From Rostrohypoxylon terebratum (Eukaryota; Ascomycota; Sordariomycetes; Xylariales; Hypoxylaceae), in the NCBI GenBank assembly GCA_022497145.1, contig MU385899.1, positions 186,001-250,000 on the forward strand: a DNA stretch of 64,000 bases, written 5' to 3'. Made by a program: the position numbers and the translations under genes. The stretch's first letter is position 1, and every line of letters starts with the position of its first letter. The notes beneath the pieces were generated by a model that did no database searches, had not been told where the DNA came from, and saw only the letters and a list, made by a program, of their open reading frames with translations. This document shows, piece after piece, positions 46,404 through 57,020 of this stretch.

Positions 46404-49400
46404 ATGAAATCCCTAGCACAACGACCTGGTAGAGGGAGGAGTCAGTCTGTCGAGGGTTCGCCATCGCAGAATCCTGCTCCGCCGCAAAGGAGAGGATCAT
46501 GGTTCTCTACTATTTCGTCTAGATTTTCTCCGTCACCCGCGCCATCCCCCCCTCCGCCTGCGACGTCACAATCCGACACCGACGACGTGACCCCGTTACC
46601 CAAGATAACACCGAACAGAAATGCCGTCCTTCCGCACGCGTCGCGCCAGAATGGCGATGCTCCATACGTTCCCGCACCCCCGAAAACAAACCAGCCTGGG
46701 TTTCTCGGAGTCTTTCGTCGTTTGTCATCTTCAAATGGAAACTCTCTACCAGGCTCCAGGGCTAGCCATGGTCTTGTGGAACGGAGGGTATTGAATGTCG
46801 ACAAACATCGAGAGAGGTGTCGAGTGAGCGAGCTCAGTCAAGCAAAGCTCCGTCGGGTTGCATTTTGTGTCGATGTCGAAATCGCGCCGATGCCTAAATA
46901 CGTGGAAGAAGAGACCGCAAATAAAAAGCCCGTTGACAAAACCCAGAAACGAAAGGTGACCGAAAAGAGCGAAGGTGAGGCATTAAAGAATCCGAAGGTG
47001 GTGGAAGAGCAAAAGGAAAACGCTGGAGTAGTAAAAGCAACTGGCGAAACTTTACCGAAAGAGCCGGAGAAGGAGGGCACCGAGGCGACGATTGGACTTC
47101 CGAAGGTTAATGGCGCTTCGGAAGAAAAACCTGTACAAGAGCCCGTCAAGGAAAAAGAGACTACACGTAAGAAGGAGAAGAAGAAGAAGAGTGAGGCAGA
47201 GAGGAAAGCAAAGAAAGAACAGAAACGGAGAGAGGCCCTCGAAAAGGGAGCTATCCCTATGGAACTGTACTTCGACAGCGACAGCTCATCGGAGGACTTA
47301 ACAGTACCCTCAGCAGTCGCAAAGACGCAATCGGCGCCCACAACGAACCCTGGTAGGATATATCGACGGTGTTGCCAATTGCGAGAAACCGATATCCTCA
47401 CCAAGATTACTCTACAACTTCCAAAAACCATGGAACCGCGTATGAATGGCGTTGTGGAGAAGTTAGATCTTGCTGGTTATTTCATGTCGACGCCCGACTT
47501 GGTTACGTTGGGAGATTTCCTTGCGGTTGTTCCGGTAAGGGAGGTCATATTAGAAAATTGCGGGTTAACGGATGAGGGTGTCCGTGTAATTCTCGCCGGA
47601 CTGTTAGCTGCCCGGAAAACGACGAAACCCGGAAGACGGAAATCTATTTCCAAGGCCTCTGATTTGATCCAGCAAGGTGGCGTAGTCGAGCGGCTAGTGT
47701 TGAAAAGCAACAGCAAAATCACTAGCGAAGGATGGAAGCATATCTGCCTCTTCATCCACATGTGCCGTTCCATCAAATTTCTTGACCTTTCTCATTTGCC
47801 TTTCCCTGCTCCGATAGATCCTCCAAAGGCACCTCTCAATCACCACTTTCATATCGGTTCCGATGCTAAGCCTCTTGCTCCAATCGACTTATCATTGCTC
47901 CTCTCTAAGGCAATTGGTGAGCGTCTTGCCGGTCCCGAATTAGAGCTTCTTAATATTAGCTCAGTTGGGTTGACCTCTAATCAACTCGGTGCTATTGTCG
48001 ACGGGGTCATCAAGTCGGGAGTATCAAGACTCGGGCTCGCTAATAACAGTCTCGATGCACAAGGCGTTCAGCATATCGCGAGATATCTGCGCAATGCGAA
48101 ATGCGAGGGACTAGACCTCGGCGGTAACGATCTCAGGGACCATTTACCAGAGATTGCAGCAGCCTTTGATGGAAAAGAAGGACTGTGGGCTCTCAGCTTG
48201 GCTAACTGTAATCTTATACCAACCTCCTTATGCAAATTATTCCCGAAGTTGGCGAAGCTTCGGGAATTCAAGTTCTTGGACCTGTCGCACAACCAAGCAC
48301 TCTTCGAATCCGAACCCAGCGCTATCGGATTGCTTCGCAAGTGAGTTAGTCATGATTTTTTTTGATGTCCTTTTGTGCTAACATCGCCTTGCTAGATACT
48401 TACCTGAACTGGAAAATCTGAGGAGACTACATCTCGCAGATGTCTCATTGTCCCCAGAACAAGCGATTGCTCTCGCTGAAATATTACCAGAAGTCAAGAA
48501 CCTAGCACATATTAATATTCTCGAGAATCCAGCTCTCGTTAGCTTAGCCGACGCTAGGACAGAGGAGACCCAAGAAGAAGCGTGTGCTCTGTATGCTTCA
48601 CTTTTAGCTGCTGTTCGTGTGTCGAGAGCGTTGGTTAAGATCGACATCGATAACCCTTCGCCCGAATCTGGCGAAGTTGTCAAGGCACTAGCAGACCGCG
48701 TGGTAGTGTACTGCATGAGAAACCTGCAGGGCGTTCCGGACATCCGGGACTCGGCCAACGAAGATGGGCAGAAGGACAAGTTGCCGGACGTCCTGCGACA
48801 CCTCGTAGGCCACGAAGAAGATTCGTCGCTCGTGGAATTGGACGATGATAGTGAACCAGCGCCTGATGAGGATTATGTCATTGGTGGTACAGGTGTGGTG
48901 AAAGCTCTGGCTTGTGTTTTGAAGAACCGAGGAGACAATTCGGATGATTTGACTAAGGATCTCGAGTCTGGAGCCACAACACCGAAGACCGAAGTTCCTC
49001 CCGGAAGGGTCAAGGATATGTCCAAATATCTGCTTATCAGCGCACGGAAGATTCGCGCTCGTCTGCAGCCTGCCTTGGCTATGGCCAAAGCATCTCTCAG
49101 CGAGGACATCCACAATTACCGTAGGTACCCGGCGCATTTGATTTTTATTTGACAATTACTGACATTCTTGCAGACCGCCTCATCTTCCTTGACCAGACTA
49201 TTGAGGGGATTATCAATCGCTTTGAAGATGAATTTCCGGAAACACGTCAAAACTCAACAGACGCCGCCGCACCGGACCGTACTATCGTGGCTGCTCCTGA
49301 ACTTAGCACTTCGGTTTCATCGCTCGAAGTTGATCCTGGGCTAGTGTCCGATACGGAAGATCTGGAGACAGAGGTTCGCTCGCCTCAATCAACGTCCCGA

Positions 49401-49811
49401 TCAAACTCTATCATCTCGCATACCTCAAAAGCTCTTGTCGAAGAAGAAGGCTTGGCTCTCCGTGTCGGCCATAGGTTCCGCCGGGGTCTCATCAAGCAAG
49501 AGCATTACGACCTACTAACCAGCTCAGAAGAGATTGGTGACGATCCTAAACACGTTACAATCATATCGTCTATCATTAACGAGCTGATGGAAGGGGACGA
49601 TGAGGTCATGAAAGACGTTCAGGAGGAGGGTCCTCTACGCGCTTTCCAAAAACACAGGGAACAAATCGTCAAGAAGTTACGCGAGGAAGACCCGCAGTAC
49701 TGGGAGAGCTTCGTGGAGGCGCAGGAGAAGGCTAGAGCTAACGTCCAGATCGAGGCCAAGAACGAAGCTCAGCAGAACATGCCGATCGACGAAGAGGCCA
49801 TCGAGGATTAG
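46404..49811 (+). CDS. Large leucine-rich-repeat (RNI-like) protein
   Basis: Exons 46404-48340, 48396-49120, 49174-49811; 1099 residues from the first ATG. The N-terminal about 330 residues are low-complexity: Ser/Pro-rich (RRGSWFSTISSRFSPSPAP), then Lys/Glu-rich (TTRKKEKKKKSEAERKAKK). From about residue 350 leucine-rich repeats follow: VEKLDLAGYFMSTPDLVTL, VREVILENCGLTDEGVRVI, VERLVLKSNSKITSEGWKH, LELLNISSVGLTSNQLGAI, VSRLGLANNSLDAQGVQHI, CEGLDLGGNDLRDHL, LWALSLANCNLI, FKFLDLSHNQALF. The C-terminus is charged and helical. The layout resembles fungal proteins annotated as cell wall biogenesis protein Mhp1; I hold that name loosely. The frame stays open about 200 bases upstream of the ATG (from about 46205) with coding-like composition, so an upstream exon may carry the true start. 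Confidence 0.85.
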
Positions 49812-50809
49812 GAACAATTCAGGGCTGCAATGACGAGGGCTTGGCTGGTGCAGAGGTAGACCTGTCCCTGTATTGATATGTACAATGCGATACAACGTAT
49901 TCTTACCTAGCGTTCCGTGCCCGGGATGAGATAGGTGTTTTATCCACTTATTTCAGATGCATCGCTATGCGGAGTGTTGAGTTTGCCGATTCAAGAGGGT
50001 TAGATGTGAATTGAACTATGTTGCCCCGTGCGCAAATAAAAGAAAATGTCGTGGGGGCTCGACGGGCTACGCTCGGATCAAATCGAATTAGCGTACGGGC
50101 TGAGAGCATTGCAATACGTGTAAGCGTATTTACATATATAGATTTTCACGAGTCAACTAAATTTGCCTAGAACAAGATAAGACGAAAGGTTAGACGGATT
50201 GACAAATGGTAGAGAGGATGAGGACGAGAGATGTGTGCAGTGCCAGAAATCGGCATTGGCTTTGAGTTATATTTGCTTATGATCTTCGTCACCGCCGTGC
50301 CGCAACGTAATGTATATCTACTACTCCTACGGATAGATACCCGCGAGAATCAATCTCGGGACGTATCTAGTAAGCAATCCCAATTCCCTCCGCCTCATCA
50401 CATCCTCCCGATTATCCCGGCTTCCTCCACACTCTTCCTTTCTACTAATGCATGCATAGACCCTAGGTACTTCATCCTCACACCCCTTTCTCTAAGTAGT
50501 GTAGTATGTAGTAGTATGGTGTAGATATGATATGATATGATGATGTGAAATGATGCGATGTGATTGACCAAGCAAGCAAACAACGCCTCGCGATGAAAAA
50601 AACACACAAAATAACCTCAAAGTAAAAAAAAAAAAAAAAAAGAGGCAATAAAACACGCCGAACCAAAACCATTTGTCTTGACTTGTTAGGTATTATCCAA
50701 TTACACCCACCCCCCGAACACGCCGCGAAATCCAAGTTTTCCCCCGCCTAAAAAAAAAACCAAACCCGAAACCCGAAGCCGAAAAGTTGCCCGTGCCGGA
50801 CGTGCCGTT
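49812..50809. other. Convergent intergenic region
   Basis: 3' regions of the LRR and DUF6536 genes. It contains an A18 run (50624-50641) and short C- and A-runs. No gene recognised. Confidence 0.5.
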
Positions 50810-53345
50810 TCACACGTACGTCTTCCCGGCATCAACGCACCCGACGCCATCAGCGGAGAAGCCGCAGCGGCCGGGGCGACCGCTCGTGCCTTCCTCGACG
50901 ACGCCCCAGGACACGGAGCGCAGCCACAGGTCGCCGGTGATGGGCGGGGGGAGCTCGTCCGGGGCGAGTTGTTGTTGGCTGGGGGGCACGATGTCGTGGT
51001 GGTGGCATTTGGCGCTGACGACGGCGCTGCAGGAGCCCCCGCGCAGCGCGAGAGGGTTCCCTGTTACCTCGCCTGAGGCTAGGGAGGCTGGGGGCGTGCG
51101 GCGGATGCCGAGGGCGAGGAGGGCGAGGAGGAGGGTTAGGAGGAGGGAGAGGAGGGTTAGGAGGGCTTGCGTGCTGAAGGAGACGGCTACGATGTCGGCT
51201 GTGTTTGGGGGGGATGAGGGAGGGGTGGTGGGCGGGTACTTTGCGGTGCCGGGGAACACGGCTTGGCTTAGGGAGAAGCTCATCGCTGCGAACCAGGCGA
51301 GAAGCGTCCAGGATACGGGACGGGGGAGGGTTAGGTAGAGGCTTGTGGTTTGTTCGCCCGTTGGTTGCGAGGAGACGCGGAGGGGGCGGGGGGATAGCGC
51401 GAAGAGGGAGAGTTCGTGAGAGAGGAAGTACGTTGTTAGGTGCGCGTTGATTACGAGATAGAGGACGCAGAGTAGGAGCTGCGGTAGGGCGGTTAACAGT
51501 GCCATTTGCGCTGTGCCGAAGGTGGAGGGTGGTAAGTAGCTGAATTGGCGTGTGGCGACGCCAAAGAGCGTAAGAGGGTTGTCGAGGTTCCCCTTGATCA
51601 TGAGGCCGAGCGCCACGGCTGTTGGTGCACTGATCGCGACCCACGAGAATATCGTTAGAGCCCAGCGAGGAAGCGACGGCGTCTGGAACCAGTAGTGGGT
51701 GGCCGGGAAGAAATATTGCGCCTCGCTAAAGGCCCAATGTCCTTGCCGGACATCCTTCTTCGACAATAAGGCCGCGTTCGCCGTCGTCGGATCCGGATGG
51801 CGAAGGAACGAGCGGATCGCGTCGCCGAGTGTTACGAGGGGCGCGAAAGATGATCGGGCTAGAATGACCGCCATCGAAATGAGGGATGCGAGGTTTAATA
51901 TTACGGCGATGCCCAAGATGGAGCCGCTGAGGTTGACACTGCACGTCTGCGGCGTACTAGTGCGCGCGAGACAATATTGAACTTTCGAGCCGTCCGGGGC
52001 TATGATGTCGTTGTTTGAAGCGAATGTAGTGAGTTGAGTGCCGGACTCGCTGGTCGAAATGAGAGAAGAGTCCGTAGAAGTCGAGTCTGTGATAAGCAGA
52101 ACCGCATCAAATGAAGGTTGGAAGACGCTGCTAAATTCTTGTAGGCAAGTCGTCGTAGTCATGTTAGTCATCTCACCAGCTTGGCTGGCGGAGTCCTGGA
52201 GATTGCGTATTTCGAGATCTGAGAGGTGGCCCTTGTTGATCTTGGTATTATTGCTGAAATGAGCGTGGTCGAGGAACGATTGTGTTACGAATAATACTTC
52301 GTATTTAACTATGTTTTGAGTGGTGAAAATCACTGCATTATATCTGTGTACTGTTAGCACCACCAGCAGGTTTGTTCGGTTTCGTTCATACATACATTAC
52401 TTGGCTTGCAACTGCACTTAGCAAGATAATTACGGCGACAACTGCTCGAAAGCTTGATATGTGGAGGAAATTGCGAATGGATGGGATGCCGATGTCGAGC
52501 CAATGCCGATTCTCATGCGCCACTGTTACCTCTCTTCTCGTCGGGCTTGAGAGGATCTGGAAAACATAATTGGCTCCGGAAAGGATGGCGACACCGCAGG
52601 CGCTGATTACGATATGGATTCCATAATTGATATGCTCGGCCGTCGTGCAGTCGCCCGAGTAGATGGCCGATTCCCCGGAAAGAAGTTTGGCCTCAGCGAT
52701 GACCAATATTAAGCAGATGATTCCGACGAGTAGGATTATGAATGATATTAAGCTGTTGAATATAACACCGCCTCTCCATCCGGATATGTGTCTCCGCAGG
52801 CCGCTTTTCCGACTCCAGCTACTAAACGTATTTAGATCACGAGTAACATTCCCACTTCGCGAATAATTAGGGCCATATTCGATGGGTAATGATGCGAACG
52901 TTTCTCGACGCGGAGTAATTTCGACGCCATGCTGGCCCCATTTCTTTCTTTCCTTCTTCATTGCTAGAGTCTCTGGCGTTTCTCCTCTTATAAAATTAAC
53001 AACATAATCTGGAACAATACTCCTATCGATGCTCGCCGTGTCGTCCTGGGGACGAAAGAAAGTCCGGGGTTGCCATGTCCGCAGGGTGAAGTGACTCGAT
53101 CTTGTCGTCGAATGGGCTTCTGAAGTAGTATGACGGTGAAAGGGCCAGGCAAATGAATTTTGCCTCGAACCGCTGGATGGTCCCGATTTTGACGAGCTAT
53201 ACATCTGACTCCGTTCGGCCCCTTCCCCTTCGTCTGGTAGATCCCCGAGACGAATATGATCTCGCCGTAAACTACCCGCCCAAAGGCTTGGCCGCCTGGC
53301 CGACTCCATCATCGACGTGTGCGTATCTGATCGTATTCGGCCCAT
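50810..53345 (-). CDS. DUF6536-type multi-pass membrane protein
   Basis: Exons on the minus strand 53345-52396 and 52343-50810; 827 residues. A long Ser/Arg-rich cytoplasmic N-terminus (about 200 residues) is followed by the DUF6536-like core: SGWRGGVIFNSLISFIILLV, IYSGDCTTAEHINYGIHIV, ISACGVAILSGANYVFQIL, SSPTRREVTVAHENRHWLDIG and IPSIRNFLHISSFR. A large lumenal/extracellular loop follows and then further membrane segments (GSILGIAVILNLASLISMAV, LTIFSWVAISAPTAVALGL, MALLTALPQLLLCVLYLVIN, ALLTLLSLLLTLLLALLALG). The splice AT|GTATGT ... ACACAG|A gives QVIYNAVIF; read through, the frame would stop. Function unknown; fungal family. An in-frame ATG at 53438 would add 31 residues; I prefer MGRIRSD at 53345. 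Confidence 0.83.
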
Positions 53346-54443
53346 GATTGCTGTATGTATTTTCCAATCCCCATCCCCCAGGAATAATATAACTAGTTTC
53401 CAGACTCGCAAGGCACGTGTATATGAATAGGGAAACAAGAAGAGAATGGAAACAGGGAAGAAACGAATGTAAACGACCGCAACAGCGGGAACCGGGATGG
53501 AAAAAGATCAGCTAAGATCGAGAATACCAGAAGTGCAGGGCCTCTCAGCTCTTTTGTACGGAAGTATGGGAGGTATGTAGAGCTGACACCCTAAGACCCC
53601 TCTCTTCTTTCTCCGTGATCATCCCGACCCTGTTCATATTGGGAATGGGCATGGGCATAGAGACGGGAAGGACAAGCAAGTGATTGTACACGAGCCGCGC
53701 CGGGATAGCTAGGCTAGGGTGCATCAAGTGTGACTAGGGTCTGCATAGTCCCTCAATTTATTCTGTACCGGAGCCAATCAGCAAGGGGTGTTTCAACCAG
53801 CTAGATCTGGACTGGGTTTTTTGCATTGAAAGGCCATTTGGATGAACGTTATGCCTTGCAAAAGCACTTGCCACATGGGTATTTATTCTTTTGGTCGTCA
53901 AGGCCTCTAAACTGGGCAGCTGGTTAGACATACGAAGGTAAACTCTCTCTCATAGGCGTGACGGTGGTGACGGTGTGATGTGAATTCTCCGAACGTGTTG
54001 GAATGCTGCGCCTCTGCTTCATTCTAAAGTCTCTCTTAAGAGATCATAGCGGCATACACTTGGCACGAAGCGCATATGCGGGTGTAGGGTGGTCGACACT
54101 CGACTTAGCGACCCAGTGCGAAGAATGGACAGTTGAATCCTAGAGAAAAATCAACGGGCTACAACTAAAAATGGCATTGATGAGTATTCAACAACAATTG
54201 AGGTTTTCAAATGATATATATTGGGAGCATTTGCATCCTCTTGTCTTCCTAAGGATGTGTAGTTTGTCCGAGTTTCTAAGAAACTTCTTCAATGCCATTC
54301 TCGTCTTGGCAAAGCCGCACCATGTCGGTGTTCTCCCAAAGGGACCGATTCAGAAATAACATCCATAGAACATCTACTGTTCGGCAATAGCCTTGTATAC
54401 CTGGTAGATAGATAACACGAGAAAAAGTGATATAGTCAAGTTG

Positions 54444-54476
54444 TGATGATAATAATGATAGTAATTATTATCATTA
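54444..54476. repeat. AT-rich inverted repeat (hairpin)
   Basis: TGATGATAATAAT and ATTATTATCATTA, separated by 7 bases, pair at 12 of 13 positions. Confidence 0.6.
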
Positions 54477-55427
54477 GACACATAGACTTACGACTTGTTC
54501 GGCCAAGACAATGACCTATCTATTCCCTCCAACACATCCACCATCACTTGCTTGAGTTGTGACAAACTGCCTCGTGCTAACGTGGGATTGGTGTGCGTGG
54601 AAAGGTGGAAAGAGAGGAAATCTTGAAGCCATGGGTACCTGGGTAGGGTGGTAGGGTGGTAGGCCCTAGAGTGGTAGGGGTGCTGGGGTGTAAAGAGAGC
54701 AGGGCTTTGTAGGCGTTTCAGCCCTTGAGCGAAATAGAATGAGGGCTTGCTCAGAGTCCACCATTATCGGCCGATCTTGCTACGCTCACAGGTGCTGGAG
54801 TCCTAGACAAGGCAAGCCATGTCGTAGCATTTCGGTTGGATAGACGAAATAGGAGACGAGTGAGAAAATAGTACAAATATCCCTTTCATCTCCTGCAGAC
54901 TGTGGAGTGCTTTGGGCGTTTCTGCGACGATGGTGAATGTGTTTGACTTGTCTTAACTGGTCTTGTTTCTGGTATTTCTGGTACAGCGCGACGGCGTGAC
55001 CAGGTAACTCTTTTTGCACTTGAGCGCCGTTATTATAATATGATGCTCCTACCGCATTTGTTCGAAGGATGCGCTTGCGTATGTGAGTGCACATACTTTG
55101 TGGGTAGAAGGAATCATAGTGGTTGCATGTGTCGATCTCTGATTCGAGATGGTGTATGTAGTCTGTAGGTATGCTGTAGGGTTTATAGGTGAGTAAATTT
55201 GTACTAGGTAGATTCTTTTTAGGTGAGTGATTTTACATAATAATTCTAGTGCTAGGTACAAGTATGCAGTACGTATCTGTATTTCGTACCAAAAATGATC
55301 CGCTTTTGCCCACTCCAACTAACAGAGTTTCACAAGCAGATGTGCACTTCGTACACGGTAAAGCTGTACATAGTACAATACATAGTACATACAATAGCGT
55401 CCTGTCTACCGGGCTTCACCCGACGAT

Positions 55428-55466
55428 GTAGCACCCGTAGCACCCGTAGCACCCGTAGCACTTGTA
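55428..55466. repeat. GTAGCACCC tandem repeat
   Basis: Four 9-base units, the last diverged. Confidence 0.9.
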
Positions 55467-56399
55467 ACTCAAAACTGATAGCGGGCACAGACGCTGCGTA
55501 GCACTTCCACTTGTGAACAACATATTTCATCTCCAATCTTCCCGACGTCACCCAACTCTTTTTACCTTTCCTCTTTCTCCATCCTTTTTTCAACCATCCC
55601 TCTATTGATCACACCGTTAATAATTAATTAACAACTAATTCTAATAATTAGTCACATAATTATTAACTGATTGATTGATTAATTGATTAATCAAAGAATT
55701 AGTAAGTGGTATGACGACATCTACCCTCGTCTCTTTACATCATTACCCATTATCATCATCCTCATCATCATCACTATCCGCACAATCTATCATCACCATA
55801 CTACCTATTACCATCATTGTTATCGTCACAGCTATTTCCCCCCTCAATTCATTGACGTCTGCTCTCTCGTCCGACTGCGCCTGACATCGTACTAACTTAT
55901 CAATCAGATGTCCACCAGCTAACTGGTGATGGCCACACTAACAGTAGGTCATTTACGACTATCGGTAAGTGCGCCCCATAATCAATTCTCATTGAATGGA
56001 ACCTATCTAATATCCTCAAAGACTTTGAAGAACATCCTATATGGGAGGGTTGCCAAGCTGCTGGCCAGCTTGCAGCTGCTCCGTTTGGAGACAGACTCAT
56101 TTCAGTACCACATGCTGCCGTGGCGGGTGCTAGCTAAACATGCCGACAGCTCCGTTCTGTAATAATGGCATTAATGGCATGGAGCGCCCACCAGCCAGCC
56201 CAACTTCCAGATGCCTGTTGCCGATTCATCGCTAGTATACCCGCCACCGTCCTAATTCGGGTCCCCATAAGTTCCTGACGGGTGCCGGGAACAACGGCGT
56301 TGTTGCGCAAGGAGCTCTAAACTACCCTTTACCAGGGAACATACTGTATGCATGCATAAGACATCCTTTAACGACCTTTCTCTAGGGTCAGCTGCTAAC

Positions 56400-57020
56400 G
56401 AAATCAACTTAGACCTGTCAGAGGCTATCACGGTTTCTCACGGGTCATCAACGTTGAGGTATGGAAAACGCAATTTATATTAGACCTAAGCTAATGGGCA
56501 ATCAGGATGCAAACGGCGGACTCGGCCAGGAGGTGAACGCTGTAGCAGAAACTGTCATTGCTGCATCTCCCAATAGCCTCGAGCCTCCGATTGAGGCGTG
56601 CGTCTCATATCTCCGCATGGAGAAATGCGGCACACTTGGTTGTAATAATCTGGCTGTTTGGAAATCGCCACTCCTCTCCTCAAGCTTAATGACCAAGTTA
56701 CGAACCTGGTGCTTAGGCGAGTCAAGAAGATGTCCCCCGAACTAGGGACTCGAGCCTAAGGACCCATGATCGACATCCTCGTACAGCTGCTAGATCTTTT
56801 CCAATATGGAATAGATAAGGTGGGGATGAGGTAATGCCAGCCAATATCAATAATCACGATAGTGATTATATGGAGAAATGTGGCACATTCGATCGCAACA
56901 ACCCAACTGTGTGGAAATCACCATATCTCCCTATTATTAAACGATGAAGATGGGAACAAGGGGTTTTGAGACGGAGCCATACCAAAGTGGTTCTCTGGGA
57001 ATTGGCGAGTTTCTAACGCG
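56400..57020 (+). pseudogene. Decayed, rearranged copies of the SNF2-type ATPase gene
   Basis: Three blocks match the intact gene at 8839-12916. Block A (about 56425-56670): LSEAI, the splice donor TTGAG|GTATGG, a diverged intron ending ATCAG, then exon 3 sequence DANGGL, EVNAVAE, AASPNSLEPPIEACVSYL, RMEKCGTLGCN, VWKS. Block B (about 56700-56825): exon 6 sequence PELGTRA-stop-GPMIDILVQLLDLFQYGID, with a 19-base identical run near CATCCTCGTACAGCTG. Block C (about 56870-57015): exon 3 sequence again (MEKCGTFDRNN, VWKSPYL), with frameshift and stop. Blocks A and B are joined with about 2 kb of the gene missing between them, and C repeats part of A, so at least two dead copies are present. The stop in block B corresponds to CAA in the intact gene (C to T at CpA). 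Confidence 0.85.

Larger units (their letters stand above)
53439..56390. other. Gene-poor region, no gene seen
   Basis: Promoter side of the DUF6536 gene, then about 3 kb without recognisable coding frames. It holds a TGATGATAATAAT / ATTATTATCATTA hairpin (54444-54476), a GTAGCACCC repeat (55428-55466) and a very AT-rich stretch (55600-55700). Confidence 0.5.

Noticed and set aside
46838..47431. 197-residue Ser/Phe-rich open frame on the minus strand
   Set aside because: Antisense to the Lys/Glu-rich part of the LRR gene (AAG/GAA antisense gives CTT/TTC).
50850..51644. 264-residue Pro/Arg-rich open frame on the minus strand
   Set aside because: Out-of-frame reading of the GC-rich 3' part of the DUF6536 gene; low complexity, no domain.
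55926..56162. 78-residue open frame just before the SNF2 relics
   Set aside because: No match to the intact SNF2 protein or another family that I recognise; probably chance.
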